DNA of 64,000 bases from Clostridiales bacterium (lineage in GTDB: Bacteria; Bacillota; Clostridia; Lachnospirales; Lachnospiraceae), in contig JALFSR010000002.1 of assembly GCA_022778745.1 (NCBI GenBank), positions 1-64,000 on the forward strand, given 5' to 3'. A model generated the notes under the pieces. That model was given only the letters and a program-made list of their open reading frames with translations, was not told the DNA's origin and did not search any database. The translations under genes were made by a program, and so were the position numbers. Shown here one piece after another: positions 40,705 through 48,681 of this stretch. Positions within the stretch are counted from its first letter, which is position 1. Each line of letters begins with the position of its first letter.

Positions 40705-40992
40705 ATGGATACACGAGTGGCATTAATTGGAATTGTAGTAGAAGACAGTCATTCGATTAAGCAGCTGAATCAGATTTTGCATCAATATGGAACATATATT
40801 ATAGGACGGATGGGACTCCCATATCCAAAACGTCAGGTAAATATTATCAGCATTGCAATTGATGCTCCAGCCGATGTGATTAGTGCATTGGCTGGAAAGT
40901 TAGGACGACTTCCAGGCGTGAGTTCAAAGGCAGTGTATTCCAAACTGCCTGCACAACTAGAAGAAAGAGGGGATATGGAAACAAAATCATGA
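40705..40992 (+). CDS. TM1266-family putative iron-only hydrogenase system regulator
   Basis: RVALIGIVVEDSHSIKQLNQILHQYGTYIIGRMGLPYPKRQVNIISIAIDAPADVISALAGKLGRLPGVSSKAVYSK; precedes hydE. Confidence 0.9.
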   Translation: MDTRVALIGIVVEDSHSIKQLNQILHQYGTYIIGRMGLPYPKRQVNIISIAIDAPADVISALAGKLGRLPGVSSKAVYSKLPAQLEERGDMETKS

Positions 40993-42032
40993 AAGAATTG
41001 GTTGATAAACTACACGAAACACGTAAACTAGAAAAAAAAGAATGGGTACAGCTTATTCAAAACCGAAACGATAAACTGGATGAATATATTTTTGAAAAAG
41101 CAAGAAATGAGCGAGAACAATATTATGGAAATCAAGTATATATTCGAGGATTAATTGAATTTACGAATTATTGCAAAAATGACTGCTATTACTGCGGAAT
41201 ACGAAGAAGTAATAAGCGGGCAGAACGCTATCATTTGACAGAGAATCAAATCTTAGACTGCTGCGATATTGGGTATGAACTTGGTTTTCGTACATTTGTA
41301 CTGCAGGGTGGTGAAGATAGAAGTTATACAGATGAGACACTTGTTCATATTATTGAATCGATGAAGACACTTTATCCAGATTGTGCAGTTACACTTTCAA
41401 TTGGAGAGCGAAGCCATGAAAGCTATCGGGCATATTTTGATGCAGGAGCGGACCGATATTTACTTCGTCATGAAACTGCAAATGCGAATCATTACCGCAA
41501 GCTTCATCCAGAAGAACTAACATTGGAACATCGAATGCAGTGTCTTGCAGATTTAAAGCAAATTGGATATCAGACAGGCTGTGGGTTTATGGTAGGATCA
41601 CCGTATCAGACCGCTGAGACTTTGGCAGACGATATGGTATTTATACAGAATTTCCAGCCTCATATGGTAGGAATTGGTCCGTTTATTCCGCATCATCAAA
41701 CTCCATTTGCAGAGAAGGAAGGCGGAAGTGTAGAATTGACATTGACACTGCTTGGATTAATTCGTATTATGATACCAAATATTCTATTACCAGCGACAAC
41801 TGCACTTGGTACATTGCATCCAAGAGGAAGAGAACGAGGCATGGCAGCAGGAGCAAATGTTGTAATGCCAAATCTATCTCCAGTAGATGTAAGGAAAAAA
41901 TATTTACTATATGATAATAAAATCTGTACAGGAGATGAGGCGGCAGAAAGTCTTCAGCACTTAAAAGAGACGATGAAGGCGATTGGATATGAAGTCGTTA
42001 CAAGCCGTGGAGATTTTATATGTAAAGAATAA
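40989..42032 (+). CDS. hydE: [FeFe]-hydrogenase H-cluster radical SAM maturase HydE
   Basis: IEFTNYCKNDCYYCGIRRSNK (CX3CX2C); HydE/BioB-like body. Confidence 0.95.
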   Translation: MKELVDKLHETRKLEKKEWVQLIQNRNDKLDEYIFEKARNEREQYYGNQVYIRGLIEFTNYCKNDCYYCGIRRSNKRAERYHLTENQILDCCDIGYELGFRTFVLQGGEDRSYTDETLVHIIESMKTLYPDCAVTLSIGERSHESYRAYFDAGADRYLLRHETANANHYRKLHPEELTLEHRMQCLADLKQIGYQTGCGFMVGSPYQTAETLADDMVFIQNFQPHMVGIGPFIPHHQTPFAEKEGGSVELTLTLLGLIRIMIPNILLPATTALGTLHPRGRERGMAAGANVVMPNLSPVDVRKKYLLYDNKICTGDEAAESLQHLKETMKAIGYEVVTSRGDFICKE

Positions 42033-42109
42033 ACTGACAGGGAAGTATTTGTTATAAAAATAGTAAAATAACAAAAGATTCTGACCTATAAGAGAGGAGA
42101 AACAATAAA

Positions 42110-43528
42110 ATGGCAATTTACAATCCAGCTTCCTCAAAAGCAGAGGAATTTATTAATCATGAAGAAATTTTAGAAACATTGGCATATGCCGATCAAAACA
42201 AAAATAATGTACAATTAATTGATCAGTTAATTGAAAAGGCAAAGCTTCGCAAAGGTCTTAGCCACAGAGAAGCATCTGTACTTTTGGCATGCGAGATTCC
42301 AGAAAAAAATGAAGAAATTTATGCATTGGCAGAACAGATTAAAAAAGATTTTTACGGCAATCGTATTGTTATGTTTGCACCATTGTATTTATCCAATTAC
42401 TGTGTCAATGGATGTGTATACTGTCCATATCATGCAAAGAACAAACATATTGCTCGTAAGAAATTGACTCAGGAAGAGATCCGCAGAGAAGTCATTGCAT
42501 TGCAGGATATGGGACATAAGCGTCTTGCATTGGAGACAGGAGAAGATCCAATTAATAATCCAATTGAATATGTATTGGAGTCAATTAAGACAATTTATAG
42601 CATTAAACATAAAAACGGGGCAATCCGCCGTGTAAACGTTAATATTGCTGCTACAACTGTGGAGAATTACCGCAAGTTAAAAGAAGCAGGAATTGGTACT
42701 TATATTTTATTCCAGGAAACATATCATAAGGAAAGTTATGAAAAGCTTCATCCAACTGGACCAAAGCATGATTATGCTTATCATACAGAAGCAATGGACC
42801 GTGCAATGCAGGGTGGTATTGATGATGTTGGTGTTGGTGTATTGTTTGGTTTGGAATTGTATCGTTATGAATTTGCAGGTCTTTTAATGCATGCAGAACA
42901 TTTGGAAGAAGTATTTGGTGTTGGACCTCATACAATTAGTGTGCCTCGTATTCGTCGTGCAGATGATATTGATCCAAATGTATTTGATAATGGTATTGAT
43001 GATGATACATTTGCAAAATTAGTCGCATGTATTCGTATTGCTGTCCCATATACGGGAATGATTATCTCCACAAGAGAGAGTAAAAAGTGCAGAGAGCGAG
43101 TGCTTCATCTCGGTGTTTCTCAGATCAGCGGCGGTTCTCGTACAAGTGTTGGCGGTTATGTAGAACCAGAGGAAGAAGATTCTTCTCAGTTTGAAGTAAG
43201 TGACACAAGATCACTTGATGAAGTTGTTAAGTGGCTGATGGAATTAGGTTATATTCCGAGTTTTTGTACTGCATGTTATCGAGAAGGACGTACAGGAGAT
43301 CGTTTTATGAGTCTTTGTAAGAGTGGTCAGATTCAAAACTGTTGTCATCCAAATGCACTTATGACATTGAAAGAATATTTGGAAGACTATGCTCATCCAG
43401 AGACAAAAGCAGTTGGAGATGAGTTAATATTAAAAGAAATTTCAAATATTCCAAAAGAAAAAGTACGTCAGATTGTAGTAGAACGATTGGAAAAGATTGC
43501 AAACGGAGAAAGAGATTTCCGATTTTAA
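42110..43528 (+). CDS. hydG: [FeFe]-hydrogenase H-cluster radical SAM maturase HydG
   Basis: CVNGCVYCPYH radical SAM motif and C-terminal CTACYREGRTGDRFMSLCKSGQIQNCCHPNALMTLKEYLEDYA. Confidence 0.96.
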   Translation: MAIYNPASSKAEEFINHEEILETLAYADQNKNNVQLIDQLIEKAKLRKGLSHREASVLLACEIPEKNEEIYALAEQIKKDFYGNRIVMFAPLYLSNYCVNGCVYCPYHAKNKHIARKKLTQEEIRREVIALQDMGHKRLALETGEDPINNPIEYVLESIKTIYSIKHKNGAIRRVNVNIAATTVENYRKLKEAGIGTYILFQETYHKESYEKLHPTGPKHDYAYHTEAMDRAMQGGIDDVGVGVLFGLELYRYEFAGLLMHAEHLEEVFGVGPHTISVPRIRRADDIDPNVFDNGIDDDTFAKLVACIRIAVPYTGMIISTRESKKCRERVLHLGVSQISGGSRTSVGGYVEPEEEDSSQFEVSDTRSLDEVVKWLMELGYIPSFCTACYREGRTGDRFMSLCKSGQIQNCCHPNALMTLKEYLEDYAHPETKAVGDELILKEISNIPKEKVRQIVVERLEKIANGERDFRF

Positions 43529-43546
43529 TAAAAAGAAAGAACCAAT

Positions 43547-43571
43547 GGAGGGACAGAATTCCTGTCCCTCC
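43547..43571 (+). terminator. Hairpin/terminator after hydG
   Basis: GGAGGGACAG-AATTC-CTGTCCCTCC. Confidence 0.7.
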
Positions 43572-43660
43572 TTCTATATCATATAAGAGAAAGCAGCGAA
43601 GTGGATTTGGAATATCCGCTTTATCCATATAAATAAGAGTTCGTTTGGAGGAATTAGATT

Positions 43661-44884
43661 ATGGCAGGTTTAAATCAAGTACCAAGTGGAAATCGAGTAC
43701 ATATTGGCTTTTTTGGAAAGCGAAATGCAGGAAAATCAAGTGTAGTGAATGCTGTGACAGGGCAGAATCTGGCGATTGTATCCGAGACGAAAGGGACGAC
43801 GACGGATCCCGTACAAAAAGCAATGGAATTACTTCCAATTGGTCCAGTCGTTATAATTGATACGCCAGGAATTGATGATGAGGGAGAATTAGGTGTGCTG
43901 CGTGTGAAACGTACCTATCAGGCATTAAATAAGACAGATGTAGCGATACTTGTTGTAGATGCGCAGATTGGACTGGCGGCAGAAGATCGTGCTCTTGTTC
44001 AGCAGTTTAAAAATAAACAAATTCCATATATTGTTGTGTATAATAAGATAGATTTAGCAAAAGAGTCTTCTTTTGTATTTGAGTCACAGGAAGAAAATAA
44101 AATTGCAGTGAGTGCATTGACGAAAGAACATATTTATGAATTAAAAGAAATGATTGGGCACCTTGCAAAAAAAGAAAAACCAATATTTCCAATTGTAGAA
44201 GATTTAATTGAAAGAGGAGATATTGTTGTGCTTGTTATCCCGATTGATGCGGCAGCACCAAAAGGACGATTGATTTTGCCGCAGCAGCAGACCATTCGAG
44301 AGATTTTGGAATCTGGAGCAAGTGCAGTCGTGTGTCAGCCGAGTGAATTGGCACATACATTAAATAGTATGTCAAAAAAGCCAGCACTTGTCATTACAGA
44401 TAGTCAGGCATTTGGAGAAGTATCAAAAATTACTCCAAAAGATATTATGCTTACATCATTTTCGATTTTATTTGCCCGTCATAAAGGAAATTTGGAACGG
44501 GCAGTAAGAGGAGCTGTGATGATTGAACAGTTAAATGATGGTGATACTGTTTTAATTTCGGAAGGATGCACTCATCATAGACAGTGTGGAGATATCGGAA
44601 CAGAAAAACTGCCAGCATGGATACGAAATTATACAAAAAAAGATTTGAAATTTGTATTTACATCTGGAATAGAATTTCCAGATGATGTGACGATGTATCC
44701 GTTAATTGTCCATTGTGGAGGATGCATGCTAAATGAAAAAGAGATGAAATATCGCCAGCAATGTGCAGCAGATCAGCAGACAGCAATTACAAATTATGGT
44801 ATTATGATTGCTTATATACATGGAATCTTAAAAAGAAGTTTAGAAGTATTTCCAAACATTGCAAAATATTTAAACGAAGAATAA
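43661..44884 (+). CDS. hydF: [FeFe]-hydrogenase H-cluster maturation GTPase HydF
   Basis: GTPase GKRNAGKSSVVNAVTG, DTPGIDDEG; C-terminal cluster ligand motifs (HHRQCGDIG, HCGGCM). Confidence 0.96.
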   Translation: MAGLNQVPSGNRVHIGFFGKRNAGKSSVVNAVTGQNLAIVSETKGTTTDPVQKAMELLPIGPVVIIDTPGIDDEGELGVLRVKRTYQALNKTDVAILVVDAQIGLAAEDRALVQQFKNKQIPYIVVYNKIDLAKESSFVFESQEENKIAVSALTKEHIYELKEMIGHLAKKEKPIFPIVEDLIERGDIVVLVIPIDAAAPKGRLILPQQQTIREILESGASAVVCQPSELAHTLNSMSKKPALVITDSQAFGEVSKITPKDIMLTSFSILFARHKGNLERAVRGAVMIEQLNDGDTVLISEGCTHHRQCGDIGTEKLPAWIRNYTKKDLKFVFTSGIEFPDDVTMYPLIVHCGGCMLNEKEMKYRQQCAADQQTAITNYGIMIAYIHGILKRSLEVFPNIAKYLNEE

Positions 44885-44933
44885 ACAAGCGGCGAAGCAT
44901 AGCTGCAATGTCTGCATTCGATGAAAATAACAC

Positions 44934-44962
44934 TTGTCTGTGTATATAAATTGTGATATGAT
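44934..44962 (+). promoter_or_regulatory. Promoter upstream of the rfbFGH cluster
   Basis: TTGTCT-N17-TATGAT at 44934-44939 and 44957-44962. Confidence 0.6.
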
Positions 44963-44989
44963 GAAAAAAATATTGCACAGTAACATACA

Positions 44990-45024
44990 GGCGTGCAGCT
45001 TTAGAGACTGCACGCCGTTTTCTT
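44990..45024 (+). terminator. Terminator-like hairpin in the leader of the rfbF operon
   Basis: GGCGTGCAG-CTTTAGAGA-CTGCACGCC then GTTTTCTT, about 30 nt downstream of the predicted -10. Confidence 0.75.
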
Positions 45025-45187
45025 ATGCAGGTGAGTAGAGAAACCTTTTTGGAAAGGGATGACTTTTGAATTATTATATGTTACAATAAACGTGCAAAAA
45101 GCTCGGTCCATTAGGGGTAGGACATAAAATAATTTTTATAAAGATAGATTTCGTTGTTGAGAGATAACGTGAGAAAGGAAATATATT

Positions 45188-45958
45188 ATGAAAGTTGTAA
45201 TACTAGCAGGGGGATTTGGAACTAGAATTAGCGAAGAGAGTCATTTAAAACCAAAACCAATGATTGAAATTGGAGGAAAGCCAATTTTATGGCATATTAT
45301 GAAAGAATATTCTTATTATGGATTTAACGAATTTGTTATTTGCCTTGGATATAAACAGCATGTCGTAAAAGAATTTTTCTCTGATTATTTTCTGCATACG
45401 TCCGATATTACATTTGATCTTGCAAATAATAAGATGATTGTACACAACAACTTCTCAGAGCCGTGGAAAGTTACGCTTGTTGATACTGGCTTGAATACGA
45501 TGACAGGAGGTCGTGTAAAGAGAATTCGAGATTATGTAGAAAATGAACCATTTATGCTGACTTACGGAGATGGTGTGGCAGATGTAAATATCCCAAAATT
45601 GGTTGAATTTCATAAGAAGCATGGAAAGATTGCTACAATTACGACAGTGAATATAGGACAGCGGTTTGGAGTGATGGATATTGCAGAAAATGGGCAGATT
45701 CATTCATTCCGTGAGAAAAATGATGAAGATGGCAGTATGATTAATGGCGGTTATATGGTGATGAATCCAGAAGTATTTAATTATATTGAAGGAGACGATA
45801 CAGTATTCGAGAAAGAGCCATTGGAAAATCTTGCAAAAGACGGACAGCTAATGGCATATTATCACAAAGGATTTTGGAAGTGCATGGATACACAGCGAGA
45901 TAAGAAAAGCTTAGAAGAAATGTGGCAGTCCAACCATGCACCGTGGAAAATATGGTAA
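45188..45958 (+). CDS. rfbF: Glucose-1-phosphate cytidylyltransferase
   Basis: MKVVILAGGFGTRISEESHLKPKPMIEIGGKPILWHIMKEYSYYGFNEFVICLGYKQ. Confidence 0.97.
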   Translation: MKVVILAGGFGTRISEESHLKPKPMIEIGGKPILWHIMKEYSYYGFNEFVICLGYKQHVVKEFFSDYFLHTSDITFDLANNKMIVHNNFSEPWKVTLVDTGLNTMTGGRVKRIRDYVENEPFMLTYGDGVADVNIPKLVEFHKKHGKIATITTVNIGQRFGVMDIAENGQIHSFREKNDEDGSMINGGYMVMNPEVFNYIEGDDTVFEKEPLENLAKDGQLMAYYHKGFWKCMDTQRDKKSLEEMWQSNHAPWKIW

Positions 45959-46022
45959 TCGATATAGTTTAAAAAGAACAGCTGCCTGATAAGCAGAGCA
46001 AAACAAAAGAAGGGAGAAATCA

Positions 46023-47084
46023 ATGTTAGATTTGAACTTTTTTCAAGATAAGACGATATTAGTAACAGGACATACGGGATTTAAAGGTTCCTGGCTGTGC
46101 AAAATATTAGTGGATGCTGGTGCACATGTGACAGGATATTCGTTAGAGCCACCGACGAATCCAAATTTATTTACTCTTTCTGGAATAGAACAAAAGATGC
46201 ATTCCATTATCGGAGATGTGCGGGATCGTAGGCATTTGATGCAAGTATTTGACGAAGTGCAGCCAGAGATCGTTATTCATCTGGCAGCACAGCCGATTGT
46301 AAGAGAATCTTACAAAAATCCGGTGGAAACGTACGAGATAAATGTAATGGGAACGGTCAATATATTAGAAGCGGTGCGTCTGCATCCATCGGTGCGTTCT
46401 GTTTTAAACGTTACGACAGATAAAGTTTATTATAATCGCGAGTGGGAATGGGGATATAGAGAAGAGGATCCGCTTGATGGATATGATCCGTATTCCAATA
46501 GTAAATCTTGTTCTGAATTAGTGACGCATAGCTACAAATTATCATTTTTTAAAGACTGTGATCAGGCAGTATCGACGGCACGAGCAGGAAATGTAATCGG
46601 AGGCGGCGATTTTGCAGCAGATCGCATTATTCCAGATTGTGTTCGCGCAGCACGTGCAAAACAGCCAATGATTGTAAGAAACCCATATTCGACAAGACCA
46701 TATCAGCATGTGTTAGAACCATTAATGTTATATCTTACAATTGTACAAAAACAGTATGAAGATAGTAAATTTGCTGGTTATTACAATGTAGGACCAGATG
46801 ATAGTGATTGTTTGACAACGGGACATCTTGTTGATCTGTTTTGCGAAGCATGGGGAGATGGAATGATTTGGGAAAATCGTTTTGACGGTGGTCCTCATGA
46901 AGCGAACTTTTTAAAGCTCGATTGTTCGCGTGTAAAGCGTGTATTTGGATGGAGACCAACATGGGATGTAAAGAAAGCAATTGAGAAAACAGTAGAGTGG
47001 TCAAGAGTATGGATGAGCTGCGGTAATATTGAAGCATGTATGGAAGCACAAATACAACAATTTTTAGCGGAATTAAGAAAATAA
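46023..47084 (+). CDS. rfbG: CDP-glucose 4,6-dehydratase
   Basis: KTILVTGHTGFKGSWLCKILVDAGAHVTGYSLEPPTNPNLF; SDR catalytic motifs. Confidence 0.96.
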   Translation: MLDLNFFQDKTILVTGHTGFKGSWLCKILVDAGAHVTGYSLEPPTNPNLFTLSGIEQKMHSIIGDVRDRRHLMQVFDEVQPEIVIHLAAQPIVRESYKNPVETYEINVMGTVNILEAVRLHPSVRSVLNVTTDKVYYNREWEWGYREEDPLDGYDPYSNSKSCSELVTHSYKLSFFKDCDQAVSTARAGNVIGGGDFAADRIIPDCVRAARAKQPMIVRNPYSTRPYQHVLEPLMLYLTIVQKQYEDSKFAGYYNVGPDDSDCLTTGHLVDLFCEAWGDGMIWENRFDGGPHEANFLKLDCSRVKRVFGWRPTWDVKKAIEKTVEWSRVWMSCGNIEACMEAQIQQFLAELRK

Positions 47085-47192
47085 TTTTCTAATTTCAAAT
47101 GTATGAAATCACTAAGAAAGCAGCAAAGCGGATTGTGAATATCCGCTTTGTAAACAATCACGTTAATATTTGGAGATAGAGAGGAATACAAA

Positions 47193-48539
47193 ATGTTTGA
47201 ACAAATGAATGAAAAAGAAGCAAGAGAGCAAATTCTTTCTATGGTTGCTGCGTATTGCGATAAATATCATAATCAAAAAAAACCATTTGAGCAGGGACAA
47301 AGAATTCCATATGCATCTCGTGTCTATGATCATAGCGAGATGGTGAATTTAGTAGACAGCTCATTGGAATTTTGGCTGACATCCGGACGCTATACGGATC
47401 AGTTTGAAAAAGAGTTTGCTAACTATTTAAACGTTCCGTTTTGCTCACTTGTCAATTCAGGATCTTCTGCAAATTTGATTGCATTTATGACATTGACTTC
47501 TCCATTGCTTGGAGAACGTCAAGTAAAGCGTGGAGATGAAGTTATTACTGTTGCCGCAGGATTCCCGACGACAGTAACACCAGTGATTCAATATGGAGCA
47601 GTTCCTGTATTTGTGGATGTTACCATTCCACAGTATAATATTGATGTTACAAAGCTTGAAGAAGCATATTCGGAAAAGACAAAGGCAGTTATGATTGCAC
47701 ATACACTTGGTAATCCATTTGATTTAACAGCAGTAAAACAATTTTGTGACAGACATAATCTCTGGCTTGTAGAAGACAACTGTGATGCACTCGGTTCTAA
47801 GTACGAAATTGATGGGGAAGAAAAATTTACAGGAACGATCGGTGATATTGGAACATCCAGTTTCTATCCTCCACATCATATGACAATGGGAGAGGGCGGA
47901 GCTGTCTATACAAAAAATCCATTATTACATCGAATTATCCGTTCATTCCGTGACTGGGGAAGAGATTGTGTATGTCCGTCAGGAAGAGACAATCTTTGCG
48001 GACATCGTTTTGACAAACAATATGGAGAACTCCCAATTGGATATGATCACAAATATGTCTATTCTCATTTTGGATATAATTTAAAAGCAACTGATATGCA
48101 GGCAGCAATCGGATGTGCACAGATTGTAAAATTTCCTTCTTTTGTAGAACGAAGAATTCATAATTTCAATCGTCTCAAAGATGCATTGCGTGACTGTGAA
48201 GATCAACTTATTTTGCCAGAAGCGTGTCCAAATTCACAGCCAAGCTGGTTTGGATTTTTAATTACTGGCAAAGAAGGAGTAAGCCGTAATAAGGTCGTAC
48301 AATATGTTGAAAAACAAGGCGTACAGACTCGTATGTTATTTTCTGGTAATTTAATTAAGCATCCTTGTTTTGATGAGATGCGTGCTTCAAACCAAGGATA
48401 TCGTGTTGTTGGAAGTTTAGAAAATACAGATCGAATTATGAACGACACATTCTGGGTAGGCGTATATCCAGGTATGACAGATGAGATGATTGATTACATG
48501 GCTAAGATAATAAAAGAAGCAGTAAACAGCCAGATATAA
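47193..48539 (+). CDS. rfbH: RfbH/E1-type CDP-6-deoxy-hexulose 3-dehydrase (PMP-dependent, DegT fold)
   Basis: CSLVNSGSSANLIAFMTLTSPLLGERQVKRGDEVITVAAGFPTTVTP...SSFYPPHHMTMGEGG (His in place of the PLP Lys, as in E1). Confidence 0.95.
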   Translation: MFEQMNEKEAREQILSMVAAYCDKYHNQKKPFEQGQRIPYASRVYDHSEMVNLVDSSLEFWLTSGRYTDQFEKEFANYLNVPFCSLVNSGSSANLIAFMTLTSPLLGERQVKRGDEVITVAAGFPTTVTPVIQYGAVPVFVDVTIPQYNIDVTKLEEAYSEKTKAVMIAHTLGNPFDLTAVKQFCDRHNLWLVEDNCDALGSKYEIDGEEKFTGTIGDIGTSSFYPPHHMTMGEGGAVYTKNPLLHRIIRSFRDWGRDCVCPSGRDNLCGHRFDKQYGELPIGYDHKYVYSHFGYNLKATDMQAAIGCAQIVKFPSFVERRIHNFNRLKDALRDCEDQLILPEACPNSQPSWFGFLITGKEGVSRNKVVQYVEKQGVQTRMLFSGNLIKHPCFDEMRASNQGYRVVGSLENTDRIMNDTFWVGVYPGMTDEMIDYMAKIIKEAVNSQI

Positions 48540-48681
48540 GTTGAAAGCAGCAAAACGTATTCCGAATGTCTGCTGTGGTGCGGAATGAGCAGTCTCCCCT
48601 ACTTAAAGTGTGAAGAATGCTAAGTGGGGGAAGAACTTGATATGGTTAAATAATTGTATTTGAAGAAAAGGAAAGAAAAAG

